DNA from: Endomychus coccineus
Lineage: Eukaryota > Arthropoda > Insecta > Coleoptera > Endomychidae
DNA: 64,000 nucleotides
Assembly: GCA_958510875.1 (NCBI GenBank)
Contig: OY294068.1
Coordinates: 34,576,297 to 34,640,296, forward strand
Direction of reading: 5' to 3'
The translations under genes and the position numbers were made by a program. The notes under the pieces are model-generated. The model had not been told where the DNA came from and searched no databases. It was given only the letters and a program-made list of their open reading frames with translations. Shown here piece by piece: positions 12,201-25,024 of the stretch. Position 1 is the first letter of the stretch. Each line of letters opens with the position of its first letter.

Positions 12201-15200
12201 ATGGATAAGAAAAATGCAGTATTTAAAAACGAAAAGTTGGTGATAGACCTAAGAATATATTATGTCGCATTCAAAATTTCAGAATGTTGATGGCATTTTG
12301 TAAAAGATGGTTCCGCAAATCTCTAACACTCATAGTCACTGAGATCCCAAACAACATCAAAGAAATGAGAGTATCACCAGGTTCAAATTTGAAATCTTTG
12401 AATTTTGCAATTAGTTCCGAATAATTTTTCACAGACAAACTTGGTGCGACTTGAAAGTTGCTAAATTTCATAACTAACCATTTCGCTATATTATAGTTGG
12501 GTGAATTAATGTTTGAAATGATTGGTTTATGAATGTTAGGTAAGCAATACAGTTTTGAAAGATTAGGATTCGATAGTCTACGTTTGTATTTTAAATTATC
12601 GGAGATTACATGATTTTAACGATTGATTTACTAATTTACCCCATTTTGATAACGGATTCCGGGTAATCTGTTCATAGGTATTTACCGAATTGTATATTTG
12701 TACATAATTACGATGGAATTTCTCTTATCTGTTTTCAAATAATAATCAGACTTAGTGTGCAAACGTTCCTTTTAAAGTTAGATCAATTTAACAAATTTTT
12801 AATTATTTATCCAAAAGACACTTAAGTACCAATCTTTTGAACTTTGCGAACTAATTATAGTTTGGTGAACATTTTGCTCGACAATTGACTAAATTTGAAC
12901 TCTAATAAAATTTCATTGATATTTCTTAATCAGAAAAGTTAAATAGTAGATATTTTTTGTTTTCGGTTTGCTTAAAATTGTGATTGGATCGAGTTCTATT
13001 CTGTCTGAATTTGTTAGAAACAGTAGAATGTTTGATTAGGCTTGATTGAACAAAAATAAATCTAAGGTGACATTTAATCTAATGCAAATATTTTGTATTC
13101 CATGAAATCTGGTAGAAACCTGAATATGATACAGTTCTTGCAATTAGCTTTAAACATTTGAACAATATCGCCTGGAAATTTTCATTTTAAATTGGTGTCT
13201 ACAAAATAACCACACTAAAAAAATTTTATATTACATAATTTTTGAAGGGGTACATGAATATAAATTAGATAAAGAGAAAAATATATTCACTGTTTGAAAC
13301 AGTAAATATATTTTTCTCTTTATCTAATTTCTATAGAATCAAAAGTTCTGATTTTGAACATTGTTGGAACAATGATTGAAAATACTACACGACTATAAGC
13401 GGCAAAGCTGAGATTATTACTATTAAGGGATGTTATAAGATTGAACAAGGTAATCAATTCCGACTTTATATTCGCGACTATGTCGGTATTATTTCTAGTA
13501 CATTGAAATTGAATATTTTATTTCAAGAAACAACCATTAAATTCAATCCTTTTAAACATTTATATGTTATAATTTCAAATTCGAATTTCTAATTATATTT
13601 TTTTCGCGTTCAAGTTGAGTTATACAGGGTGTTTATTAAGTACTTCTTAGATCTTGTTCATTTTGGACTGAACTTAAGTTTGGTTGCGTGCCGATTTCTG
13701 GATGAGAATTACCCCAACAGTTGAATAGGAAGAGCGGGACCGCCAGTCTGACCTCTCAGATCACCGGATTTTAATCTTTTGGATTACTTGACGTCACTAG
13801 TTTACAAAATTCCAGTCCAAAATGAACAAGATCTAAGAAATAGGATATTTGAATCGTGTGCCATCATTAATAAGACATAAGGTATATTCGTAAGAGTTCG
13901 TCAATCGATGTTGAGGCGAATTGATGCATGCGTTCCAGTAGGCGGTGGTCATTTTCAGCAATTATTGTAAATATTATTAACTTATTTGTAGAAGTAGTTT
14001 AGCCTTAGTGTTGTAAATGATCTAAATTAGTCACATCACAATACAATCAATAAAAGACACATTTTATCACTTATTTTTCAAAATTCAACTTTAAACCCAT
14101 TTTTTTTCCAAAACTGCTGCTTTCAGCGACAAATGATAAGAGTACCTTTTGTATGTAAAATTAAATGTAGAATAAGTCTTTTTAGTTAACAATTACATAC
14201 AGTGTGACACAAAAAAGTTATGGTTATTTCAATCCAGGTACAACACTATGGCGCTCTCTAACATTAAACAAAAAATCAAGTAAATATTTGCGTTTCTCAT
14301 CATTAATGCAGTATCCCGAATTTTGTCAAATTGTCATGTTATTGAACAAAAATATAATCAAAAAATTAGACAATTTTTTTTTGGACGTCCTGTATCTCAA
14401 GAACCAAGCCATTGCGGACCCATGCTTATATGAACTTAAATTAAATAAAATTAGTCAAAGATTCACTCTTTAAAGTTTGTACTAGTACATTATAAACATC
14501 CTATATGTTGTAGTTATTTTTGGATTATTTAGAAATTGTTTTAGAAACTTGGAATTCGATACAAATCTTCAATACTTTTATTATATTGATATAATAAAAT
14601 AAATACTTTTACTTTGTTTTTTAACTTTTTAACTTCTTCTGTACGAACTCTTGATCTACCAGCACCTTTTTTCGACACCATTTTTAAGGCACGCATGAAA
14701 AATGTCCGGTAATATTGCCACGTTTGGGAAGTGCTCTCGAAAATTGTCCAAACACAAACGTTGACTGTATTGCCAATTTCCATTAACTAGTGCACCCGTT
14801 CGAAAATAGGCTTCAATCATGAAAATTTTGTGCTGTGTGGTAAGAGGCATGATTCAAAAACTGGAATTGGAAAATTTCAGCACAATGACTTAACATATTC
14901 TGACACAACAAAACATTCAAAAATTCAAAGTAAGACACGTTTTACATTCCACAACCACCCTTGACCATTATAGTTTTACTGAAATAAATAGGTATGAAAT
15001 TTGTAGGTTATTGATGATGTCAGTGTGACAGTGACATAATTATTTCAAACGTAAAGTAAGACACACGTTTTAGATTCCACAACCACCCTTGACCAAGATA
15101 ATTTTTGATATCCCGGTACAATACAAGACACAGGTAATAAGTGGGGTTCCGGTTGGGGAAATACATTGTTAGAATAGTAAAATTGAAATTGAATAATGAG

Positions 15201-18200
15201 TTGAGTTAATATTGTGATAAGGAAATTTTAATGCTGAGTTACACTAGGAAGACACAATATGATTACGGGAAATTTTACGTTATCAAGACATCAAACAGAA
15301 TGCTGTAGTACACATCTAGTTTTAACTTCATCCAAATTCGGAAAAGTGTGCATATGTATATTATATGAAGTTAAAATTTTACATAACCAGAGTAGAGGTT
15401 TTAAATTAAACACACTAGAATCAGTAGAAATTGTATGTCTTGCTTCTTGATAATATAATGAGGTTTGTCTTTTAGTTCAGTCAATGAAACCGGACAACGA
15501 TTAGAAAGTATAAATGTTCGTTCATGATATGGATTTTGGTGAAATTTGGGAAGTGGGTTCTTTATTGGGGTACAGGTAGGTTGGTGGAAGTGGGAACATC
15601 TGCCAAATTATTGGCCAAAATTCGTAAAAATATTTCAAAATGAAAAACAAATGGTATATTTGGGGTTTTGGGCCAATAATAAGACCCCCTTGCATGTAAT
15701 GTATCCCCTTCGAGTTGGTTATTCTATGTTAACTGGTCCCTGAGCTTTTTCGAAATTTGTAACCTCACATTGAAGGTCTGTAACTCCTCAGGGATGCAAC
15801 TTGGCATAGAGATATCCTTATTGGATTTACAATTAGGCAAATTTATGTTATTATTTATTTGGGTGACTTATTTCCTCTGTGATACTTTTAGTATAAATTT
15901 GTTCCATGAAGCTTGATATGTATCATATATTTAGTAGAAATGTAGTCTTCTATAATAATCTTTAAGATGTTTTTGGTGTTAATCTCGTATTACACGGGAT
16001 TAGATGGCGTTTCATATTTATACAATTAGATCTTTAAGGATCTTGTTAAATGAACATTCTATATCTTTTAAGTTCGTAAATTTGGGAAAATATGTTATTA
16101 TTTGAATATCACTTAAATCTATTTAAACATGTTATGTAATTGTACAGGAGAATGACGCAGTTTATAGCATGATCCTAAATTTCCGTTGTGGTAAGGCACA
16201 ACGTAATGGACTTTAGCCACGTAGATTGTTCGTGAAATATTTGTAAATTTTATCTGATTATTTGCAGGTACTTCATTTTTATTAAAACTATCATCTATTC
16301 TCAATAATGGTTAATAGAAATAAATAAAATGCAAATTTTCTAATTTATAGATTAAGCATTTGCACACATATTCATAAAATTTATTAGATACATCAATTGT
16401 ATGATTGTTATCTACAGTACAGGATTGTAAATATCACTGTACCTATTTTAAATGCTATGTATTGTGTGGTTATAATCAATTAGTTAACATAAGCTATATT
16501 GACAATAATTTTATGCAAGACATGTGCAAACAATAAGTTTTCAAATTGCATACAGTATTGTACAATTCTTAAACAAAATAACATTGTCTACGTATTGAAC
16601 GTTTTTGCAAAAGTTTGATTCCCTCAAACTGATGCCATTAATTTTGATAATGGTAATTCGAAATGAAATAATACTTTATGTTAAAGAAATGGTGATTTTT
16701 CTTGGTATATTATATTTTATATGTTGCGAATGTTCAGAATATTGGATGACTTCAGGTAAAGTCTCCCTCTTCTATTTGATGCGCTCGAACGTAACGTGCT
16801 CTTGGGTTTCGCAGTTTGGGCATTCTGAGAGAATGTGCATATAAGTTTCATCCTCTTCTTTCTCTATTAATTCGAGCTTCTTAAAGTGTCCTCTCAAACT
16901 GCCGGTGCCCTGTTAGAATGCCTGTTAGTGTTCTGAGTTTATTTAGTTCATTAGGTTGGTGTAGTCATTAGATATCTTCTGGTTATAGTATCCCAGAAGC
17001 ATTTTTGCCTGCTTCAAACCTTGTTATCCAGTTTTTGTATCATTCTTTCTTGAGTTCTTACAGAATTGTGTTGGTGCTCATTGCGCAGAAGGGTTCGGGT
17101 TAACTTTTCATTCCCCTCCACACCGGCGTGTCCCGAAACCCATACAAGAGTAACCACATTATTTTTGCTTAGTTCGTTCAGATACCTTAGCATTCTCAGA
17201 CTATCTTGGAGCTAATTATATGGGTGCTTAGCGCGTGGATGGCTGCTTGACTAACATTATGATGATTTCTTGTCTACGAAAATTTCTTTCTATGTTGAAC
17301 TAGACACATTTGGCGATAGCATGAATTTACCTAAGATTTCAAAGTATTCTGTCCATATACTCCCATTCCAGCTCCTTCTGTTGTTCTGGAGTCATCTGGG
17401 GATAGTGCCTGTCCCATTCACTATAGCGTCTTAGGTCGGTGCTAAGTTCTTTCATAAAGCTATAATTTGTACCATCTTGGGGCATATCCCAGACTTGCTG
17501 ATTTCTAGGGAGGGGTCGATACTTGCGGTCTTTCTATATGTTGTCTCATCGCCATACTCTCCACTTATATTTTGAGGATCGTTGGACACGTTCTCATTGC
17601 AACTGTTATGCATACACACATTATTTTCGATTTTCTATGGATTTGTCCTTGAAATAGTGGACTAGTTCCTCTGCCCCATATGTTATATGTTCCATGTTTC
17701 ATATCTGACCGAGAATAAAATACGAGTAATAGGATAACACAACGGGCAGTTTCTTACATCATGCCCAAAAAAAGTGGATGAAGTGAATGAAAAACTTCGA
17801 AATGAATAATTTTCATTTATTTATTAACGCATGAAACGTGTCAGGTAAAAATCCACATGAAATCGAAAGATATTCATTGGTTTTATCATTTTTCGAGTAA
17901 TTCATAAAGTTCAATTGTTGGATATAGTTGGTATGTATACATAAAGTGGTATGAAAAATGTACCATTGATGAAATGGCGTCTTCTTCCATCATAACACTG
18001 CCAGCTAAATTCAATTGAGCTCATTTGGATATTATGTTGCATCTAAAAGTACCACATTCAAGTTTTCTGATTGCAAAAATTAATTTTATGAAACAATACA
18101 ACCTGTAAATGATGATTCAAGGCGGAAATGCAATCAGCCGGCTTGATAATATAATTCAAGCAAATATTGAATCACTTATTGTAAATTTAAATTATAATAG

Positions 18201-21200
18201 CAGCTCTGACTTTACCGAATAAATACATGTTTTATTATTAATAGGTTCGTTAATATGTTTGAAACAAAATTGCATGTTTAGCTAGTCAGTAATCGGTAGT
18301 TTTGCCTATTCTGTGTTGAAAGTGAATAGACTATAGTCATAATTAATTTATTCTGTTGTATACTTTTGTTTGTTTGCAACTTCTGTAACTTGCTTGAACT
18401 TCTATTGAGTCGTTCTTCTGTAATATTAATTTTTTTAAATATTTGTACATAGTTTGTCCATCAGAGTACAATATACAATAAAAATCCATTTTTTCTATTG
18501 GAAACAATTCATTTTAGAAGCAGTAAAATCACCACATGCTTTGCATAAGAATTTTTTGGTCATCACATTTACATAAAATGTCCTTCCGTGGTTTTGATCT
18601 ACGATCTACAAAATATGGTCGGATGTAAATTTGATACCAAGATATCTCACACAAATCCAATCGGTAAGTTCGACACCGACATTCCAGGGTTCATGCTAAT
18701 CCTGCAAATATTTTGGACACTACTCAATCCCCTTATATCTTGATTGTGTGTTGTCAAATTAAAGTTCCGAAAATAATTGAAAAAAAGGAAGCATAAAAAT
18801 ATAATATAATTACACTGAAACCTTTAAAAAATTACATATGATTTATACAAACAATTTTCCCAAAAACATCAATACTTAGAAGACATATTTTACTAAATCA
18901 AAACCATTTGGTTTGACTGTATAATCTTTCTACCAAATTTTCCAACCCTTTAATTAGTCTGTTAACATTTTCAGTCTTGGAATCGTATTTTTATTTATGA
19001 ATATATTTTTGATCTGCTTTAAGCTTTTTAATGTGTACATATAACGAAGGGATGCAGTAAAAAGAATAATTAAACCTTGAGTGTAATGAATCAGACGCAT
19101 ATGACGGGCATTGTTCTGCCCACATCATTTATCATTTTGATCAACATAGTTTACCAACAAGTACGAATCCTACAATTTATTTTCGGTTTTGTATGACATT
19201 AAATCAAAAGCAAAACATTCTTAGACTGCCTCAGCCCTTAAAAAAAGTTGTTTTAGCCATATTCCAACTTCGGAATAGTTGTTGGTGTAATCTTGAATTA
19301 CTCCAAAGGACTGGGAAATCGACAATCAGGCTAAATGTTACGGCTTTTTCAAAATCCATAAATACTTCACATGGTTGCCATAAAATATTAAATTTTCCTA
19401 GTCTCGGATTTTCTCTAGGAATAAAGGTTTATATGTATGTGTTACGGATTTTGTAGTATCCCTTTTCATGAATTTGAAAACAATTGCAAAAAATGTTTAG
19501 TACGATATGAGAGTGTACGGGTATATAAAACATTCAATTATGTCATAACAGTAAATTGGTCTCGCATTTTTTTTGCGTTTCGTTGGTAACTGCTTTTATT
19601 TATCATTTTATTTTCACTTGTCTCGTGGTTGGCCAATACCTCACTTCTTGTTATAGCTAATTCAGAACACTGACTACTAAAAATATGTTCTCATCTTGTA
19701 AATAGTTATCACTTTTGTCGACGACTTATAGTAGTAGAACAGAATTATTTGAAATAATTAATAAAGTACCATTTAAAACTCAGTGTCGAAATTACACATA
19801 GTGTCATTAATACCTTTAAAATTTTTATCTAAAAATTTACTATTTTTTCATCAACAAAACTTCATTTTGATTAGATAAAAAAATTATTAATAAATTAATA
19901 ACATTAATTAACTAATTAATTTAGCTATTTAAATAATATTAATGAATATTTATATTTAATAATAAAAATGTAAAACTTAATTATAAATAATAAATAAATG
20001 AAATTTTTTATAAATATATTGAAGCGTTTCTGCCTAGCGTTCATTTTATTCCAATTTTCATATTAATTTTTTATTCAACGCAAATAATAAATTTTATATA
20101 AAACTAAAATAACTAAAAATTCCTTACAAATATTTGAAGAATAATTAAATAAAAGTAATTCCTTACAAACTAATAAATTTTAATAAATATTTCAATGATA
20201 AGTTTATACTTTGTATTCATTTGATTCATATAATAAAAATTAATAATATTTTAAAATTTAATTTTTAATTATAAATATAAAGAATTCTTTTGTGTTCAAA
20301 AACCATAAAATTTTATTGAGTTTATTAGTAAAATTACTTGTAAAAAAATAAAATAAAAAATTATAAAAATAAAATTTAATCTAAAAATGATAAAATGGGA
20401 AATATTTACTCAAATAAAGTTTAATTTACTAATGACAAATGAATAAACTCAGGTTAGAGTAGGGATTTGGTGTGAACCTACTCCCGCCTAAAAATATTAT
20501 CCACAGTATAACTAAAGCGAATTTAACTCGTGTGATCAATAAGAATGAATAATATTAAATTTAAATAAAATAACTATTACAAGTTTGATTTTCACTAAGT
20601 TGATACATTAAATGCAGCTAGTTTCGCTAAAACCGTAGCTTCTTCAAGTAGATATTACTGTATTTTAAATATGTGTTTGAAGAAGTTACGGTGCTAACGA
20701 ATATTAAATTTGTGAAATCAAACTTCTAGTTGTTATTTTATTTAAGTTTATAATGAATTTTCATCACGTAATGGTTGAATCTGTACAATAAGTATGTGGG
20801 TTATGCATATAAACTCAGATTGATATTAAACTTTATTATGATTCGTTTTATTCTTATCGCAGATATCGGCACCCCCCGCGTTAACTGTGGTGATGTCCGC
20901 AATACCCGATGGATCTAAAGAACTTCATGGAGGAAAATTATCTCATTTCCTTCAAAACGTTCCTGTTCCTTCGTATTTAATTGCTATCGCTATCGGAGCT
21001 ATTGAATCGAAGAAAATTGGGCCTCGTTCTAACGTATGGTCGGAAAAGGAAGTCCTCGACGCTGCGGCATTCGAGTTTGCTAATACTGAATATCAGCTGA
21101 AAACGGCTGAAGATATTTGTGGGCCATATGTATGGGGAATTTACGACTTGTTAGTGCTGCCACCTAGCTTTCCCTTTGGTGGTATGGAAAATCCGTGTTT

Positions 21201-22503
21201 GACTTTTGTGACGCCTACGTTGTTGGTAAGATACATTTTTTATTAACGCGTTTCATTTCAGTAGATAAATACGAATGTTGATGAAAAAATTAATCCTAAT
21301 TTGATGATTTGGACGTCCTTTCCACTCTGGTAACATTTATTTCATTGTTCCTTCCTAGGCTGGTGACAGGTCTTTAGCTAATGTTGTGGCTCATGAAATA
21401 GCCCACAGTTGGAGTGGCAATCTAGTTACCTCTAAAAATCTTGAACATTTTTGGTTGAATGAAGGCTTTACCGTTTTCATAGAAAGAAAAATTCTGGGAC
21501 GATTGGTAACACCCCAAGATCAAGATTTTCATGCAGCAGGGGGCTTGGTGGATCTTCAAGAAGCAGTATGTATGATTTGAACCTATATATCGAATTACCA
21601 TATTAATTTTGCTTGTAAAGTTGAATTTTATCTCAATATTTGAATTTTATTGAGGTCTTTGTTTCAGATAACGCTGTTAGGGGAGACTAACCCTCTTACG
21701 AAACTTGTGGTAGATTTAGTTGGTATTCACCCAGATGATGCATTTTCTCAAGTACCTTACGAAAAGGGACACATCTTCTTACGATATTTAGAGAATGTTG
21801 TTGGAGGACCTCGTAAGTATTCTTAAATATCAAATGACACAACATATGATCTTCAATATTCCTTACAGAAAAATTTGAACCGTTCCTGAGAAAGTATTTT
21901 GATACTTTCAAATTCAAGTCGATCGATTCAGATGATTTAAAAAACCTTTTCCTTGCTGAATTCAGTGGTAATGAAGCAATTAAGCAAATTGATTGGAATA
22001 CTTGGTTTTATGGAACAGGAATGCCACCTGTTATACCCGCTTATGACACTAGTGTAGGAGAAATTTGTTCTAAGTTGAAAGAAGCATTTATATCCTGGGA
22101 TGACAGTGTTGAACCTGTTCCTATAACCTCGGATGATGTAAAATGGGTGACCGCTGAACAAATTATTCATTTATTGCAAGATATTTTAGATTCCGAGCCA
22201 CTATCAGTTACTAAACTTAAAGCACTTGAATGCATTTTCGAGCTAGAGACTAACAAAAATTCGGAAATTAAATTTAGATGGTTTAGAATTTGCCTTAAAG
22301 CCCATTGGGATAATATATTACCTCAAGTGCTGGTATGGGTGAATGAAGTAGGAAGAATGAAGTTTGTCAGGCCTCTATACAGAGATCTGTATAGATGGGA
22401 GGATGCAAGATCTAAAGCTATTGATAACTTCAAAGCTTACCGTAAATCAATGATGCATGTGGTTTCTTATACAGTTTCCAAAGATTTGCATATAGATGAA
22501 TAA
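9246..22503 (+). CDS. LTA4H: Leukotriene A4 hydrolase / aminopeptidase, complete
   Basis: Nine exons are read: 9246-9297, 9356-9471, 9528-9667, 10932-11043, 11239-11307, 20863-21225, 21359-21565, 21668-21812 and 21869-22503. All introns are GT-AG and all junctions keep frame. The product is 612 residues, close to the human enzyme's 611. It opens with DPSSFSRP, as the family does. The M1 exopeptidase motif GGMEN is at about 269-273. The zinc motif HEIAH is at 296-300, with the third ligand Glu at 319 (WLNEG). PYEKG carries Tyr384, the catalytic tyrosine (human 383). Human Tyr378 corresponds to Phe here and Asp375 is kept. GRMKF near the C-terminus carries the Arg/Lys that bind the substrate carboxylate. 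Family members are cytosolic zinc aminopeptidases; epoxide hydrolase activity on LTA4 is not assured in insects. A polyadenylation signal lies at about 22543. The fifth intron is 9.5 kb. Confidence 0.95.
10090..10560 (+). mobile_element. Degenerate reverse transcriptase remnant in LTA4H intron 3
   Basis: Plus-strand reading gives scattered matches to the thumb and C-terminal part of a Jockey/CR1-like reverse transcriptase. These are a [12 protein letters not shown] segment near 10160, an ILWCG-like segment near 10350, and a terminal [12 protein letters not shown] stretch near 10455-10485. Many stops and frameshifts are present. The family assignment is approximate. Confidence 0.5.
11308..13261. 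other. Start of LTA4H intron 5, no gene seen
   Basis: AT-rich intron sequence with only short chance ORFs. I see no recognisable repeat or exon. Confidence 0.5.
13262..13330. repeat. Near-perfect 34-bp hairpin with 1-base loop
   Basis: The 34 bases at 13262-13295 are repeated inverted at 13297-13330 with one mismatch and a single G between them. The arm begins AAATTAGATAAAGAGAAAAA. No larger inverted repeat surrounds it. Confidence 0.9.
13623..14505 (+). mobile_element. Tc1/mariner-group element remnant, copy 1
   Basis: Starts TACAGGGTGTTTATT after a TA and ends CATCCTATA. Plus-strand frames encode broken C-terminal transposase sequence ([13 protein letters not shown], then a [18 protein letters not shown] stretch) matching the copy at 58179-59255. 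Relative to that copy most of the left terminal repeat is missing. It also carries an inverted pair (ATCTTGTTCATTTTGGACTG near 13652 and its complement near 13815). In Part of LTA4H intron 5. Confidence 0.65.
14540..14850 (-). pseudogene. N-terminal fragment of a Tc1/mariner-group transposase
   Basis: Minus-strand frames 14850-14656 and 14783-14541 overlap and together give the helix-turn-helix start of an arthropod IS630-like transposase. [19 protein letters not shown] is followed by a NFREHFPN segment, then in another frame [18 protein letters not shown] frameshift lies in the overlap. The catalytic domain is absent. It abuts copy 1 of the C-terminal fragment in opposite orientation, so it may come from a different insertion. 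Confidence 0.6.
14930..15106. repeat. Imperfect direct duplication of about 55 bases
   Basis: The segment GTAAGACACGTTTTACATTC..CCACAACCACCCTTGACCA at about 14930-14970 recurs at about 15053-15099 with a few changes. The spacing is about 125 bases. Origin unknown. Confidence 0.6.
15110..16739. other. LTA4H intron 5, no gene seen
   Basis: AT-rich. Only short ORFs without recognisable motifs. No repeat structure was recognised by eye. Confidence 0.45.
16740..17650 (-). mobile_element. Non-LTR retrotransposon RNase H and 3' region (decayed)
   Basis: The minus strand reads through a ribonuclease H signature, [14 protein letters not shown] (about 17090-17160), and then a zinc-knuckle tail of the same type as at 4690-4800. 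The order is RNase H at higher coordinates and tail at 16800-16900. The left side near 17540-17600 matches the reverse transcriptase thumb region of the 4040-5010 copy (CCATACTCTCCAC). Stops and frameshifts are frequent. It lies antisense in LTA4H intron 5. Confidence 0.7.
17651..20560. other. LTA4H intron 5, no gene seen
   Basis: Very AT-rich, especially 19850-20450. Chance ORFs only. No exon or repeat is supported. Confidence 0.45.
20561..20745. mobile_element. Palindromic MITE, copy 1
   Basis: TTAAATAAAATAACTATTAC at the left end pairs inverted with the right end (..GTTATTTTATTTAA). GTTTGATTTTCAC and GTTTCGCTAA..CTTCTTCAA blocks also pair with their mirrors. A sister copy lies at 61395-61583 in the Wnt gene intron. 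No transposase. Confidence 0.75.
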
Positions 22504-22637
22504 ATATCACAATGAAGGATGTTATGCATACATTTTATATTTATTAATAAAATCATTTTATATTACCCTAAGACTATGTTTATTACTACAACTTATATCG
22601 GTGCATGCAGAAAACAAATGAAAAAGGGATAATAATC

Positions 22638-23954
22638 CAGGCACACGGCCAAAAAGGTGAGTTGAAAATTTGATATGGCTAATTTTGATGTTACTTCATG
22701 TTCTTTGGGATTTTGAATATGGAAAAAATAGTTAAAAAATTCTATCGCTGCCACTGGAACAGTTATAGCCATTTTTTTGCCAGATTTTGTGGTTTTAATT
22801 TGAAAATGAAGGCTTTAATCGAATATACACAACATAAAAGTTGTAGATGATTTAAATACGCGTCGAATGAGCCCAAGTAGAAGTCATTTGGAGATAAGGC
22901 CCATTTTGTGATTTTTTTTATGGTTTTTTAAATATTTTTTTTAATCGAAAAAAAATCGTAAACATAATTGGTCTGGATGAAAAGTTGGCATTTTTATTAT
23001 ACTTTTCACTGGATTTTTCTTTTTTTTTTAATATCTTTGTTTTTGTCGCGATAATTGGAATTTTCCGAAAAACCGTAAAAATGCAATAGCGTGCTGAAAA
23101 CTGCATATTTTGACCTAAATCAAAATGCATATTGTAGATTTTGACCAATACTAGCTTACTTTTAGCTCATCTTTGAAAAAGATGACCTCGGAAAATTGGG
23201 AAGATGTTGAGGTTAGGAACTTTGGGAAACAACCAAAATTTAGGTGCTGATAGCCCTGGTTCATACGCGTATTTTGTGCATCTGCACATCTTTTTTGCTG
23301 CAGTCAAAGTCGAGATATCGATTAAAATGTGTTTGGGCCTCTCCAAGGCCCAATTTTGGGTCTATCATCAAATACCAAGAGCCAGTATAATCTAAAGCGA
23401 TGTCTTTATCTATATCCCAAAATGTGACCTCCTAGCTATCATAGAAACAAATATAAACCGAGTCTTTGACTATATACTATTATATAATTAGTTAAAATGG
23501 AAGAATAAGAGAGAAAATGATAATAATAGTGAAACACGTGGCGGCATGATGATTTTTGGATTCAGATAAAGACATCGCTTTAGATTACACTGGTTGTTGA
23601 TTTTTGATGGTAGACCCAAAATTGGGCCTTGGAGGGGCCCAAACACGTTTTAATCAATATCTAAACTGAAGCAAAAAAGATGTGCAGATGCGCAAAATAC
23701 GCGTATGAACCAGGGCTATCAGCACCTGAAATTTGTTTTTCCGATATTTTCTAACCTCAAAATTTTTCCAATTTTCCGAAGTCATCTTTTTTGAAGATGA
23801 GTTAAAATTCGGCATTTATATAAAAATGTCATTTGATTGGTTGTTTTAGACTATTTTAACTGTATTCAGCACCCCAAAAAACATAAAGTAACATCAAAAT
23901 CAGCCGTATCAAAATTTTCAGGATTTTCCAACCATTTTCGTGACTGTGCGCCTG
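22638..23954. repeat. Large foldback repeat downstream of LTA4H
   Basis: CAGGCACACGGCCAAAAAGG at 22638 pairs with the complement of the end CGTGACTGTGCGCCTG (23939-23954). Inside, AATTTTGATGTTACTTCATG and its mirror pair near 23895. ATACGCGTATTTTG-type and CATCTTTTTTGC blocks pair across a centre near 23460. It fills most of the gap between the convergent genes LTA4H and mRpL13. No ORF of note. Confidence 0.75.
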
Positions 23955-24115
23955 AACTATAAACAAATTTTATTAATTCTACTAGTGATAGTTCAAGAAA
24001 TTCAATGACAAATTCTGAAGAGTAATAGAACTACAATAAAAGCCAAATGGAATCTCAATATATATTTGAAACATTGAGATTATAAAATAAGTCTAAAAAC
24101 TAAGAAGCATGTTTT

Positions 24116-25024
24116 CTATCTCAATACGTAATCTGCTGGATAATCTATAAGTTTTGGGAACTCTTTAATTTCCTTTTCATCGTAATGATCAAGCCTTTTA
24201 GGTTTTGGCCTCAACTGCCTGATTTGGTTAGAAACATTGTTGATTAAATCGGGAGGTACATTACTGTCGGGAAAGATATGTAACCTTTCCATTGTGTATC
24301 GCCTCTGCAGATTACCATCCATGCTGTTATATACAGCCTTTTTCAAAACCTATAATATTAATTTAACAATATGAATTCTTCTGTTTAAATAATACTTAGA
24401 GGTGTATTCTATAGAATAATGCTGTTTACCTACCAGTGTAGGATCTTTACTATGTAAATCCCATGCTAGCGTCCAAGTTGCACCTCCAGGGTAGCCAGTG
24501 TGATGAAAATACACTCTTTTCTTCCATTCATCACCTGGTAAAGCTATATCTTTACTATTTAAAACTATAACATGATCCCCACAGTCATCTGTAAAATATT
24601 AATTTTGGTTACATCTATGAACAATTATTTATATTATCATCAAGAATAATTAAATGAATTATATAAAAGTAAGTATTACTAAGATGTTTTAGTGTTTAAC
24701 AGACTTAAGAGCAGATAAGAACCCAAAACTTGGGCAGACAATTATAGATATAAGACTGAACATTTAAAATTACAAGAATAAAAAACAACATTAATTTAAT
24801 TTTGAATAAAAAGTCTTACTCAGAGGGTGATATATTGGTTTGTGCATGCCCATAAGATACTTCTTCAGAATTCTAGCGCTTTCGAAGGGATTTTGCCAAG
24901 AGGCATCAAATACATGCCAAATTCTGGCGAAAGTGGCCCATTGCTGAAAGCAGAAGCGTACAATAAATAATGGAATATTTTCAGTTTTATGGGTAAGTAC
25001 CTGTACTCGTTTTATCGCAGACAT
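24116..25024 (-). CDS. mRpL13: Mitochondrial ribosomal protein L13 (uL13m), complete
   Basis: Four exons on the minus strand: 25024-25001, 24943-24820, 24588-24434 and 24349-24116 (stop TAG). All introns are GT-AG and frame is kept. The product is 178 residues. It begins MSAIKRVQQWATFARIW, and continues with the uL13 core (KKYLMGMHKPIYHP, VIVLNSKDIALPGDEW, YFHHTGYPGG) and a basic MKGNLQRR-type segment (SMDGNLQRRYTMERLHIF). uL13m is a structural protein of the mitochondrial large ribosomal subunit. The first coding exon is only 24 bases long. The start codon at 25024 is the first ATG in frame; an upstream in-frame TTG is not a likely start. Confidence 0.95.
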
